A DNA stretch of 64,000 bases, from the NCBI GenBank assembly GCA_947471985.1, contig CANIZL010000010.1, positions 26,947 through 90,946 on the forward strand, written 5' to 3'. Under the pieces are notes generated by a model. It had not been told where the DNA came from and did no database searches. It saw only the letters and a program-made list of their open reading frames with translations. Source of the DNA: Verrucomicrobiota bacterium. Its GTDB lineage: Bacteria > Verrucomicrobiota > Verrucomicrobiia > Limisphaerales > UBA9464. Position numbers and translations under genes: made by a program. Shown one piece after another: positions 1-8,591 of this stretch. The stretch's first letter is position 1; each line of letters begins with the position of its first letter.

Positions 1-1064
1 CCGAGGATGTCCGCGAAGTGATCGCCCCGTTCCTTGCCAAGCCAGAGGAGCAGTTCGCTGGCGGCGCCGTGCTGACTGATGAGCTTGGCGAGGGTTTCCT
101 TGAGCAAGGGACCCTTCTTGTCCACGAGCAGGATGCGGGCACATTCCCCGGCGAGTTTGGCGGGTACCAGATTGAGCATCAGGACCACCAGCGACGACCA
201 CTCGGGGTTGTGATCGCGGAAGGATTCCAGCGCCCGACGATGCTTGGGGGTGGCGAGCTCGGTGAAGAACTCCACGAGGCGCGGGTTGAGGGACCAGACA
301 TCCTTGGCCAGGAGCTCATCCGGGGCCGCCTCCGGGAGGCTGGCGGCAGACCGGAGGTCATCGCGCAGGAAAATCGCTTCCAGAGCCAGAGCCGTCTGGG
401 TGTGCAGATGCGACCGGATATCGTGGTTCAAGGTGGCCAGCACCTCGTTCAGCATCTGCTTGTCGCGGATGTCATCGACGCTCTTCAGCATCTCGGCCAC
501 GACCGTCAGCTTGTTCTTCAAGCCCCGGGCGGTCTTGAAATCACTGCCCAATCGATCGCCGATGCCGACCTCGGCCTCGGTGAACAGAATCGCATCGGTC
601 TTCTTGGCGGGCACCGTGAAGTGTCCGTCGCGCTTCATTTCCGAACGCGCCACTTCCCACCACTTCTTCCAGTCGGAACCAATGACGTCGGGGACCAAGG
701 CGTTCATGATCTGGTCGGCGCTGGCCTTGCCACCCATGGAACGGAGGACGGTTTTCACCACCGCCAGGTGATGGAGCGCGGCCTCCTGCTTCAATCCGGC
801 CAGGTCCGTGTGCTTGCGCACCAGGATGTGATCGGGCGTGATCGCCTTCAGGCTTTCCGCCGAAAACACCAGATCCATGGTGTGCCCCGCCTTGGTGATG
901 AAATCGATATTCAGGCGGCCGAGGGCGGCATCGAGGGCGGTAATCCGGCCGAAACCCCAGCTCTTGTGCTGGCAAAAGCCCGCTTGCACGAGCGCAAGCA
1001 GCGGTTCGATATGCTGTTTCTGAATCTTTCCGGCGGCGACCAGTTTTTCGAGTTCGTCTCTCAT
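1..1064 (-). CDS. GreA/GreB-family elongation factor-like protein, N-terminal part (runs off the window)
   Basis: This is the first 354 codons of a minus-strand gene whose 3' end lies outside the window. The ATG at 1064 begins MRDELEKLVAAGKIQ, and no stop occurs down to base 1. The N-terminal region has a short helical start, then a segment (about residues 30-75) with SWGFGRI and INIDF-type strands and a KAGHTMDL motif, and then a long mostly helical stretch. From memory, Verrucomicrobiota carry an unusually large GreA/GreB protein of 600 residues or more whose extra N-terminal part looks like this; such factors rescue stalled RNA polymerase by stimulating transcript cleavage. The Gre domain itself would lie beyond the edge and cannot be seen, so the family call is inference. 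The gene is divergent from rsmB, with 56 bp between the starts. The open frame on the opposite strand with the same codon boundaries is a shadow. Confidence 0.55.
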   Translation of the reverse strand, partial: MRDELEKLVAAGKIQKQHIEPLLALVQAGFCQHKSWGFGRITALDAALGRLNIDFITKAGHTMDLVFSAESLKAITPDHILVRKHTDLAGLKQEAALHHLAVVKTVLRSMGGKASADQIMNALVPDVIGSDWKKWWEVARSEMKRDGHFTVPAKKTDAILFTEAEVGIGDRLGSDFKTARGLKNKLTVVAEMLKSVDDIRDKQMLNEVLATLNHDIRSHLHTQTALALEAIFLRDDLRSAASLPEAAPDELLAKDVWSLNPRLVEFFTELATPKHRRALESFRDHNPEWSSLVVLMLNLVPAKLAGECARILLVDKKGPLLKETLAKLISQHGAASELLLWLGKERGDHFADIL

Positions 1065-1120
1065 GGCAAAAGTAGGCGGTAGCAAGTGACGTTTCCGTTT
1101 CTGGCTGACACAATGGCCGG

Positions 1121-2428
1121 ATGGGAGCGACTAGACCAAGAATAATCGCCTATCATGCGTTGCGCCGCTTGGAAGTCCCCGGGGACTTCCTGGAGCATCG
1201 GCTGGAGGCAGATGCGGATTTTCGTGCCCTGCCGCCCGATGATCGGCGGCTGGCGCAGGAGCTGGTATTCGGCGTTTTGCGACGCCGGGCGACGCTCGAC
1301 TGGCTGGTGCAGCGGCGTACCGACGGGCGTCGGCAACGCCCGGAGATCCGCATCCTCCTGCACCTCGGACTCTACCAACTGCTCTACCTGGACCGGATTC
1401 CCGCGCACGCCGCCGTACACGAAACGGTGGAGCTGGCCCGGGCCGGCGGCTTGTCGGCCCAAACCGGATTTCTGAACGCCGTGCTCCGCGGGACCGTGCG
1501 GGACCTGCCGGCCACCCGTCAGGCGCTTGCCGATCTGGCCGCCACGGATCCGGCCACCGCCACCTCGCATCCGGCGTGGTTGGTCGACCGTTGGCGCGAA
1601 ATCCTGACTCCCCCCGATTTGGCCCGGCTGTTGGAACTTAACAATCTGCCGCCTCCAACCTTCGCCCGGGTCAACCGGCTGCGGACCGACGCCGCGGCCC
1701 TGGCCCGCGTCTGGGAGGCCGAAGGGGTGCGGGCGACGGCGCGGGAATTTCCCTGGTCGGGACCCGAGCAGCTCTTTGAATTGCAGGAGCACCCGTCGCT
1801 GGCATCCCTGGGCAGCTTCCAGCGGGGCGAATTCTACGTGCAGGATCCCAGCACCCTCCTCGCCGTGACCCTGCTCGATCCCCAGCCCGGGGAATCCATC
1901 CTGGATGCCTGCGCCGCGCCCGGGGGCAAAACCACGCTCATCGCCAGTCGTCTGCAAAACCGCGGCCGGATCCAAGCCGAGGACGTCAGCCCGGACCGCT
2001 TGCGGTTGGTCGAGGAGAATGTGGCCCGGCTCGGAGTGACGTGTGTCGTAGTGAAAGCCGTTTCGGCGAACCCCGATCCGGCGGGTGAAGCGGAGACGGC
2101 GCTGTTCGACCGGATCCTGATCGATGCCCCGTGTTCCAATACCGGGGTGTTCCGGCGACGGGTCGAAGCCCGCTGGCGTCTGCAGCCGGACGTGCTCGAG
2201 CGTCTGCGGCGGGAGCAGGCCGAAATTCTCCACGCCGTGAGTCGACGGGTGCGGCCGGGCGGCGTGCTGGTCTATTCCACGTGCAGTCTCGAGCGTGAGG
2301 AGAACGCGGCACAGGTGTCCGAGTTTTTAAGTCGCGAGTCCGCCTTCGAATGGGAGGCCAGCCAGGAAGTGCTGCCCTGGCGCGACGGCGTGGACGGGGC
2401 CTTCGCCGCCCGTTTGCGGCGGAAATAG
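1121..2428 (+). CDS. rsmB: 16S rRNA (cytosine(967)-C(5))-methyltransferase RsmB
   Basis: A 435-residue SAM-dependent methyltransferase that makes m5C967 in 16S rRNA in the cytoplasm. Residues 1-140 form a NusB-like helical RNA-binding domain (RRLAQELVFGVLRR). A Rossmann-fold methyltransferase follows, with the SAM motif DACAAPGGKTT at about 263-273. Both family cysteines are present: the DAPCSNTG motif (C338) and STCSLE (C388). Their spacing of 50 equals the C325/C375 spacing of the E. coli enzyme. Length is usual for RsmB (about 430). The start ATG opens directly into conserved sequence. The downstream neighbour is an lnt-like gene 92 bp away on the same strand; in other bacteria rsmB is often near fmt/def, which are absent here. 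Function is near certain; position 967 rather than another site rests on family membership. Confidence 0.93.
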   Translation: MGATRPRIIAYHALRRLEVPGDFLEHRLEADADFRALPPDDRRLAQELVFGVLRRRATLDWLVQRRTDGRRQRPEIRILLHLGLYQLLYLDRIPAHAAVHETVELARAGGLSAQTGFLNAVLRGTVRDLPATRQALADLAATDPATATSHPAWLVDRWREILTPPDLARLLELNNLPPPTFARVNRLRTDAAALARVWEAEGVRATAREFPWSGPEQLFELQEHPSLASLGSFQRGEFYVQDPSTLLAVTLLDPQPGESILDACAAPGGKTTLIASRLQNRGRIQAEDVSPDRLRLVEENVARLGVTCVVVKAVSANPDPAGEAETALFDRILIDAPCSNTGVFRRRVEARWRLQPDVLERLRREQAEILHAVSRRVRPGGVLVYSTCSLEREENAAQVSEFLSRESAFEWEASQEVLPWRDGVDGAFAARLRRK

Positions 2429-2520
2429 GGCGCAGTCGGACCGGCGAACGTTCGGGGCGGAAGCGACGGCGATGAGTCCCGGCCCGGCCTGGTCCGGAGC
2501 CGGGAGTCACCCAAAGGCAA

Positions 2521-4053
2521 ATGATGAAGACCGATGTTCAAACTCCGGGCCGCCGGGAAATCAGTTCCGTGCGGGCCGCCCTGCCGTGGATGGTTGGCGC
2601 GGTCGGCGCCTTCCATCTCGCGTTTCATCTGTCCCCGGTCTGGTGGTTGGTCCTCGGCTATTTGGGATGTCTGTTTGAACTCCGGCGGCTCGCCACGGCA
2701 CGGCACGCATTCTACCTGGGGCTGGTCGTCGGTCTCGGCGTGTTTGTTCCGGCGACGACCTTTTTGTGGACGATTTTCAGTGCGGCGGCGATTCCGCTCT
2801 GGTGCATCCTGGCACTCTTTCACGCCGTCTTTCTGCTCGCGCTGCAGCAGGTGGAAACCCGTTGGGGGGGACGCTGGGCGGTGGTCCTCGCGCCCATCCT
2901 GTGGTGTGGTATCGAATATTTTCGCAGTGAAGTCTGGTGGCTGCGGTTTTCATGGCTGACCGCGGGGAGCCTGCTCGGGGCGGACCAGGCCCACTGGCTG
3001 CGAACCCTGGGCGTTTACGGTGCCGGGGCGGTCTTCATGGCGTTTGTCGCCGTCGGACTCGGCTGGCCGATGACCGGCAAACACCCCCAATTGCGACGGG
3101 GCGGCGTCCTCCTGCTCACCGTATTCTGTGTCGGATTGCTACCCCGCCTCCCCGCCGGTCCGAGTCCCCGGGGCGGCGAACGCGTAACGGTCGGCGGAGT
3201 CCAGTTGGAGTTCCCCGGGGTCCCGGAGGTCGTGGCGGCACTCGACGCTCTGATCCGGGAACGCCCGCAGGTGCAGCTCATCGTGCTCAGTGAATACACC
3301 TTCGACGGACCGATCCCCGCCAACGTCCGGCAATGGTGTCGCAAGCATGGCAAATGGTTGGTCGCCGGCGGCAAGCAACCCATCGACTCCGCCAGCCCGG
3401 CGGACGACAAGGGTCGGCCCCGGCAACTAAGTCTGGGCTCGGGCGGCGCGGCGGAGAGCTATTACAACACGGCCTTCGTGGTGAGTACGAACGGCGAAGT
3501 GGTTTTTTCCCAGGCCAAGTCGCGCCCCATTCAGTTCTTCAAGGATGGCGAACCGGCACCGGAACAGCGGCTATGGGACTCGCCCTGGGGCCGCCTCGGC
3601 ATTGCGATCTGTTACGACGTCAGTTACCGGCAGGTGATGGATCGATTGGTCCGGATGGGCGCCCAAGCGCTGATTGTTCCAACGATGGACGTCGAACAGT
3701 GGGGTGACGCGGAACATCGGCTGAACGCGCGGATGGCCGTGCTCCGGGCGGCGGAGTACCAACTGCCCCTGTTTCGCGTCGCGAGTTCGGGCATCTCGCA
3801 ACTGGTGGGTCCCGAGGGACGGACCCAGGCAACGGCCGCGTTTCCCGGCGCGGGTGATCGAATTTTTGGTGAGCTGCAACCGGTACCGTCGGGCGGCCGG
3901 ATTCCCCTCGATGCCGGACTGGCGCCGGGTTGCCTCTATCTGTCAGGAGCCGCCCTGGCCGCCCTTGGTTGGAGTTCCCGACGGAGCTGGCGGTCGTCAG
4001 CCGGTCGGGCCGTGACCGATGCGAAACCGCCGAATGCAGAAGAACATGACTGA
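2521..4053 (+). CDS. lnt: Apolipoprotein N-acyltransferase (Lnt-like)
   Basis: A 510-residue inner-membrane protein, the usual Lnt length, that would transfer the third acyl chain to the N-terminal Cys of lipoproteins. The first 210 residues hold about six hydrophobic segments; the C-terminal half is a nitrilase/CN-hydrolase domain facing the periplasm. The catalytic triad is visible: E258 in LSEYTF, K333 in QAKSRP and C364 in ICYDVSY, in the same order and similar spacing as E267-K335-C387 of E. coli. A tandem ATGATG begins the frame at 2521; either ATG could be used. The C-terminus holds a last membrane segment (LSGAALAALGW). The 3' end overlaps an upstream extension of the next open frame, but that gene probably starts later (4187). 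Substrate specificity is inferred from the family. Confidence 0.85.
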   Translation: MMKTDVQTPGRREISSVRAALPWMVGAVGAFHLAFHLSPVWWLVLGYLGCLFELRRLATARHAFYLGLVVGLGVFVPATTFLWTIFSAAAIPLWCILALFHAVFLLALQQVETRWGGRWAVVLAPILWCGIEYFRSEVWWLRFSWLTAGSLLGADQAHWLRTLGVYGAGAVFMAFVAVGLGWPMTGKHPQLRRGGVLLLTVFCVGLLPRLPAGPSPRGGERVTVGGVQLEFPGVPEVVAALDALIRERPQVQLIVLSEYTFDGPIPANVRQWCRKHGKWLVAGGKQPIDSASPADDKGRPRQLSLGSGGAAESYYNTAFVVSTNGEVVFSQAKSRPIQFFKDGEPAPEQRLWDSPWGRLGIAICYDVSYRQVMDRLVRMGAQALIVPTMDVEQWGDAEHRLNARMAVLRAAEYQLPLFRVASSGISQLVGPEGRTQATAAFPGAGDRIFGELQPVPSGGRIPLDAGLAPGCLYLSGAALAALGWSSRRSWRSSAGRAVTDAKPPNAEEHD

Positions 4054-4186
4054 TTCCCAACGTGAACCGACAACGCAGCCTTGGACCCGGGTCTGGGCGA
4101 AGGTTCGACCCCGTCCGTTTCATCGTCGGCGGGCGCCGCTCGGACTGCAGCTTGCCCGCTGGGGCGATGTCTCTACCGTAGACGCG

Positions 4187-5146
4187 ATGATTCGTAATTC
4201 CGGGTGGGCTTTGTTGGCGTGGGCCTGGGTGGGACTGCACAGCGTGCAGGCACAGGTGGAGCTCAAGATTGAGGTGCCGCAAACCCAGTTCCTGGCGGGT
4301 GAGCGCCTGGATACCGTGGCCCGGTTCAGCAATTTTTCCGGCAGCCCCATCACTCTCGGAAAGGAACCCGGCTGGCTGCGGTTTCACGTGGAAGATCGCT
4401 CGGGCGTGGTGGTCAACAAACTGAGCGAAGTGGAGGAATCCGGCGCCTTCCCCTTGCAACCGGTCGAACGCGGCAGCCTGCGCTTTGATCTGGAGCCGCA
4501 CTTCAAACTGGATCAGCCCGGCCGCTACCGCGTTTACGCCGTGGCGCAACTTCCCGGCGGCGAGGAAATCACCAGCCCGGCCGCCACCTTCGAAATCGTC
4601 CGCGGCAATCGGGTGGCGGAACAAGCCTACGGATTCAACGCCCCCGATGGCCCCGAACGACGCAAATTCATCCTGCACCAGGTCAATTATCTCCGCGAGG
4701 TCCTGCTCTACGTGCGGTGCTGTGACGAACGCGAAGCGACGACCTATAAAGTGACCCGCCTGGGCCGGACCGTGAGCTACACGCAGCCGCAGGAATTTCT
4801 CGACTCTGAAAGCCGCTGGCACGTGCTCCATCAGTTTGGCCGGACCGAGTATGGCTATCATGTCTTCGGTCCGGACGGCGCGCTGGAAGTACGGCAGACC
4901 TACGTCATCACCGATCGCCGCCCGCAATTGCGTGTGAATGATACCGGGAAAATCGCCGTCATCGGTGGCGCACGTCGTCCTTCGGTCGATGACTTTCCAG
5001 CGGCCCCCGCCGGCAAGATCGAGGAAGTGGCGCCGTTCACTCCCGATGACAAACCGAAGCTCGAACGCAAGCCGGATCCTGAAGACCTCCCCAAGAAGGC
5101 TCCCAAGGCTGCCAAGACTCCCAAGCCTTCGGCGAAAAAGCCTTGA
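4187..5146 (+). CDS. Secreted hypothetical protein
   Basis: No named family recognised. The open frame runs from 4019, but the first 56 codons are Arg/Pro-rich and overlap lnt. The ATG at 4187 starts a good signal peptide (MIRNSGWALLAWAWVGLHSVQAQ, cleavage after AQA), giving 319 residues. The mature protein begins with strand-rich sequence (VELKIEVPQTQFLAGERL), resembling an Ig-like or intracellular-proteinase-inhibitor-type beta sandwich that describes 'effects on fields' in secreted proteins. A middle part (about 150-250) contains a CC pair and VLHQFGRTEYGYHVFG. The last 50 residues are a Lys/Pro-rich tail (KKAPKAAKTPKPSAKKP), probably disordered or wall-associating. It sits 22 bp before a DUF481 outer-membrane gene on the same strand, so co-expression is likely. 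Confidence 0.7.
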   Translation: MIRNSGWALLAWAWVGLHSVQAQVELKIEVPQTQFLAGERLDTVARFSNFSGSPITLGKEPGWLRFHVEDRSGVVVNKLSEVEESGAFPLQPVERGSLRFDLEPHFKLDQPGRYRVYAVAQLPGGEEITSPAATFEIVRGNRVAEQAYGFNAPDGPERRKFILHQVNYLREVLLYVRCCDEREATTYKVTRLGRTVSYTQPQEFLDSESRWHVLHQFGRTEYGYHVFGPDGALEVRQTYVITDRRPQLRVNDTGKIAVIGGARRPSVDDFPAAPAGKIEEVAPFTPDDKPKLERKPDPEDLPKKAPKAAKTPKPSAKKP

Positions 5147-5168
5147 GGGCGGTCAGTTGAGCGGCTGG

Positions 5169-6293
5169 ATGCGACGGTGGTTGGGTGCCGGTGGCCGGGG
5201 CCTCGCCGGGTGGATGGCCGTGTTGGCCGTGGCCCACGGCTCCCCGTGGATTCTGCATTTGAAAAGCGGCGATCGCCTAACGGGGGAGATCGTCGCGGAA
5301 AATTCGGAACGTCTCGTTTTGAAATCGTCCCAGCTGGGACGGATCAAGGTGCCCCTGGCGGAGATCGATCACCGCGAGGATCCGACGGCCGCGAAGCCCG
5401 CCGCGAGCCCTGCCGCACCCGCTGCACCTGCCGTGGCCGCAGTGGCCGCCAAACCGCTCCCCACGGCGGCGCCCGCCCCAGCATCTGCGACGAACACTGC
5501 GGCGAAATCATCCACTCCGATCGTGGTGGGCCTCACGAACGCCCCGGCGCTGGCCTGGTTGATCCCCGGATGGGTCCGCCCGCTGATGACCAACTGGCAC
5601 GGGAACGTCCAGCTCGGCATGGACCTCGGATTCGGTACCGCCGATCGCCAGACCTTCTATGCCAACGCGAACCTGACCCACGCCTACGATCGATTCCGCA
5701 ACAACATCAGCCTGCGGTCGGCTTACGGCATCGCGGAATCACCGGTTTCGGTGGCCACACCCAGTGGATCCGTGCAAACCGCGAATTCGCTGGAAGGGTC
5801 GTGGAAGACCGACTTCGATCTGGGCAAGCTGCGGAAGATTTACTTGTACCATCAAACGGGCGCTGGCTTCGATGAGATCCGGCGTTACAATCTGCGCTTC
5901 GAGGAGGGCGCCGGATTGGGATACAAGTTGATTGATCGCCCGCGCCTGAAGCTGAACACCGAAATGGGTGGTCAGTACCAGCATCTGACCTACCTCAATG
6001 GCTCCCGCTTCCTGCCTTTCCTGCCGGATCACGACACGTTTTCCATTCGCGTGGGCGAAAATCTCACGTGGAAGGCCTCGGAAAAGCTCAGCATTACCCA
6101 ACGCCTGCAGATCACACCCAACGTGCAGGACGTCGGCGATTTCCGCGCCCGCTTCGATCTCAGCATGAGCTATCCGCTGCTGAAACGGGTCACCCTGAGT
6201 CTCAACGTCTTTGATGAATATGAAGCGCGCCCGGCCGGCTTGGTGGAGAAGAATCAGCTCCAGATTCAGTCCACGGTCGGAATAACCTTCTGA
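5169..6293 (+). CDS. DUF481-family outer-membrane protein with N-terminal Sm-like strand domain
   Basis: 374 residues from ATG 5169. An in-frame TTG at 5157, 4 nt after a GAGGGCGG stretch, is an alternative start. The N-terminus is a hydrophobic signal (LAGWMAVLAVAHG). A small strand domain follows (LKSGDRLTGEIVAEN ... VPLAEID, about residues 30-70), of a type often attached to secreted PVC proteins. Then comes a 75-residue Ala/Pro linker (APAAPAVAAVAAKP), and from about residue 130 a beta-barrel of alternating strands ending in VGITF with a terminal aromatic. This C-terminal part matches DUF481, a family of salt-induced or porin-like outer-membrane proteins. Role unknown. It follows the secreted hypothetical by 22 bp, and the two-component genes start 107 bp downstream. 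Confidence 0.8.
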   Translation: MRRWLGAGGRGLAGWMAVLAVAHGSPWILHLKSGDRLTGEIVAENSERLVLKSSQLGRIKVPLAEIDHREDPTAAKPAASPAAPAAPAVAAVAAKPLPTAAPAPASATNTAAKSSTPIVVGLTNAPALAWLIPGWVRPLMTNWHGNVQLGMDLGFGTADRQTFYANANLTHAYDRFRNNISLRSAYGIAESPVSVATPSGSVQTANSLEGSWKTDFDLGKLRKIYLYHQTGAGFDEIRRYNLRFEEGAGLGYKLIDRPRLKLNTEMGGQYQHLTYLNGSRFLPFLPDHDTFSIRVGENLTWKASEKLSITQRLQITPNVQDVGDFRARFDLSMSYPLLKRVTLSLNVFDEYEARPAGLVEKNQLQIQSTVGITF

Positions 6294-6400
6294 GTCTTCT
6301 TAATGCCGGCTTAAGGTGAGCTGAGCGAGGGTACCGGAGGTTCCCCCCGGAGCCACGGATGGGTTCATGGTCCCGGGGGGTATCCCGGACCGGAAAACCT

Positions 6401-7051
6401 ATGAGACTTTTGGTGGTGGAAGACGAACCGGATCTTCTCGCCAGCCTGACGAAGGCTTTGCGCGAGGAGGGGTATGCTGTGGATGCCGCCGACGACGGTG
6501 AGGCCGGTCTCAGCAAGGCCGAGAACTGGGACTACGACGCCATCGTTCTCGACGTCATGCTGCCCCGCCTGGATGGCTGGGAGCTGTTACGCCGGTTGCG
6601 TCGGACGCGCAAGACGCCCGTGCTTTTGTTGACCGCCCGGGATGCCAGTCGTGATCGGGTTCGTGGTTTGGATGCCGGCGCCGACGATTACGTGGTCAAA
6701 CCCTTCGATCTGGGTGAGCTGCTGGCCCGGGTCCGGGCCTTGATCCGACGGGCGGCGGGACAGACCAGCAACCTGATCGAGATCGGCCCCGTGACGATCG
6801 ATACCGCCGCCCGCCGGGTGTTGCGCGACGGCCAGGCGCTGGTCCTCACGGCGCGCGAGTATGCCCTGGTGGAATTTCTGGCGCTGCATCGGGGTGCGGT
6901 GGTGACCCGAACCACGTTGTACGAGCACCTGTTCAACGAGGACGACGACACCTTTTCCAACCTGCTGGACGTGCATGTATCCAACGTCCGGAAGAAGCTG
7001 GGGGCGGATTTCATCACGACCCGGCGGGGACATGGCTATTGCCTCGAATGA
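6401..7051 (+). CDS. OmpR/PhoB-family DNA-binding response regulator
   Basis: 216 residues from ATG 6401; the upstream in-frame extension to 6359 is not conserved in the family. The receiver domain (1-115) has the acidic pair E7-D8, phospho-acceptor D51 in IVLDVMLP, T78 in LLLTARD and K100 in VVKPFDLGE. A winged-helix output domain (about 125-216) has LTAREYALVEFLALH and the recognition-helix region SNLLDVHVSNVRKKLG, ending in RGHGYCLE. Together these mark a transcription regulator of the OmpR class (CusR/QseB-like subgroup). Its TGA overlaps the ATG of the histidine kinase as ATGA, so the two are translationally coupled and form one signalling pair. Target genes are unknown; the DUF481 gene upstream or the ketosynthase pair downstream are only positional candidates. 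Confidence 0.93.
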   Translation: MRLLVVEDEPDLLASLTKALREEGYAVDAADDGEAGLSKAENWDYDAIVLDVMLPRLDGWELLRRLRRTRKTPVLLLTARDASRDRVRGLDAGADDYVVKPFDLGELLARVRALIRRAAGQTSNLIEIGPVTIDTAARRVLRDGQALVLTAREYALVEFLALHRGAVVTRTTLYEHLFNEDDDTFSNLLDVHVSNVRKKLGADFITTRRGHGYCLE

Positions 7052-8502
7052 AAGGCTTCGCCTCCATCCGTTGGCGCCTGCAGATCTGGCACGGATTGAT
7101 TCTGGTGCTGGTGCTGGCGGGCTTCGGGATCACCGCCTGGGAATTGGTGCGGGCCAACGAACTGCGGCGCATCGATGCGGACCTGAGCGAACGGCGATCC
7201 GCGATCCTGGCCTCGCTGCGTCGGGCCCGCGAAGACGGTCCGCCGCCGCGGGGGCTGCCGCCACTCCGGGGTTCGACGGACGGGGAGGGATCGCGACCAC
7301 GCGACCGGGGGGAGTTCCCTCCGCCGCCACCGCGGGATTTCCGATTGGGCGGACGGGATGTGGGTTTGTTCGAAGGGAGTGACCGGAATGCCTACTACTA
7401 TGCTCTTTGGGTTCGCGACGGCACGGAGCTCGCCCGTTCCGCCGCCGCACCTCCCGGTCTCACGCGGCCGGATCCGGCGGCGGCGACGAACACGATCCGT
7501 ATGATCGGCACCCGCCGCGAGCTCTTCGAGTACACGCGTCCGGGAGAGTGCGTCCTGGTCGGATTGGACATTGCGCCGCAAATGGCGGGACTGCGGCGTT
7601 TCGCGTGGCCTTTATTGCTGGCCGGCGGCGCCATCCTGGCGCTGGGGGTGGCGGGTGGCGGATGGCTTTTGAATCGGGCGCTGCGGCCCATCGCCCAGAT
7701 CTCCTCGACCGCCACCAAGATCGCGGTCGGGGATCTTTCCCAACGAATTCCCATCGCGGAGACGGAGGATGAACTGGGAGAACTCGCGGGGGTTTTGAAT
7801 TCCACGTTTGCGCGCCTGGAAACCTCTTTTGCCCAGCAAGCCCGTTTCACAGCCGACGCGTCCCATGAACTTCGCACGCCGGTGACCGTGCTGTTATCGC
7901 AGATTCAAACCACTCTCGCCCGCGAACGCACGGCGACGGAATACCGGGACTTACTCGAAGCCTGTCAGCGAACGGCTCAGCGCATGCGACGGCTGATGGA
8001 ATCCCTGCTGGAGCTGGCCCGGTTTGATGCCGGACAGGAGCCACTGAAGCGCGCCCCGCTCAATCTTGCGCAGGTGGCAGAGGAAAGTTTGGAGCTCATC
8101 CAACCGCTCGCGGCGGACCGGGGTTTGAAGCTCGGCACGGACCTGTCGACCGCCCGGTGCGAAGGCGATGCCAGCCGTCTGGGCCAGGTCATTACCAACC
8201 TCCTCACCAACGCGGTGCAGTACAACCGGAGCGGCGGCGAGATCCGGGTCACCACTGGGACCGACCAGGAGTCGGCGATGCTGCGGGTGCAAGATACCGG
8301 TGTCGGCATGGCGCCGGCGGATTGCGAACGGGTTTTTGAACGCTTTTTCCGGGTCGATGCCGCCCGCACGACCGGGGCGGGGCGAACTGGATTGGGACTG
8401 GCGATCGTCAAAGCGATCGTGGAGGCGCACGGTGGGACGGTGTCGGTCAGCAGCGTTCCGGGTGAAGGCACGGTTTTCACCGTGCGCCTGCCACGGCGTT
8501 GA
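7048..8502 (+). CDS. Membrane sensor histidine kinase
   Basis: 484 residues from the ATG at 7048 (ATGA overlap with the response regulator; a TTG at 7039 is also in frame). Order: TM1 at about 12-33; a periplasmic region of about 150 residues with an unusual Pro/Arg-rich stretch (PPPRGLPPLRG and EFPPPPPRDF); TM2 at about 187-210; a HAMP domain (ALRPIAQISST...GDLSQRIP); a HisKA domain with phospho-acceptor H273 in DASHELRTPVTVL; and an HATPase domain with N box NLLTNAVQYN, G1 box DTGVGMAP, F box FERFFRVD and G2 box GLGLAIVKAI. The kinase is intact and presumably phosphorylates the coupled regulator at D51. The signal is not predictable from the sequence; the Pro-rich sensor region is not one I can assign to a known ligand-binding family. 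Confidence 0.93.
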   Translation: MKGFASIRWRLQIWHGLILVLVLAGFGITAWELVRANELRRIDADLSERRSAILASLRRAREDGPPPRGLPPLRGSTDGEGSRPRDRGEFPPPPPRDFRLGGRDVGLFEGSDRNAYYYALWVRDGTELARSAAAPPGLTRPDPAAATNTIRMIGTRRELFEYTRPGECVLVGLDIAPQMAGLRRFAWPLLLAGGAILALGVAGGGWLLNRALRPIAQISSTATKIAVGDLSQRIPIAETEDELGELAGVLNSTFARLETSFAQQARFTADASHELRTPVTVLLSQIQTTLARERTATEYRDLLEACQRTAQRMRRLMESLLELARFDAGQEPLKRAPLNLAQVAEESLELIQPLAADRGLKLGTDLSTARCEGDASRLGQVITNLLTNAVQYNRSGGEIRVTTGTDQESAMLRVQDTGVGMAPADCERVFERFFRVDAARTTGAGRTGLGLAIVKAIVEAHGGTVSVSSVPGEGTVFTVRLPRR

Positions 8503-8591
8503 ACCGGCGGGTGACGGGCTGATCCGAAGCGCGTGTTTGTCGTTTGATCCGCTCCAACTCGGTTTAGCGTCCGGCCGGTCTTCGCGAATTT

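Noticed and set aside
18..1082. 354-codon plus-strand open frame
   Set aside because: It is exactly antisense, with the same codon boundaries, to the GreA-like gene; its protein is Gly/Gln/His-rich without any family feature.
3620..4927. 435-codon minus-strand open frame
   Set aside because: Opposite lnt and the secreted hypothetical; no conserved motif, low-complexity residues.
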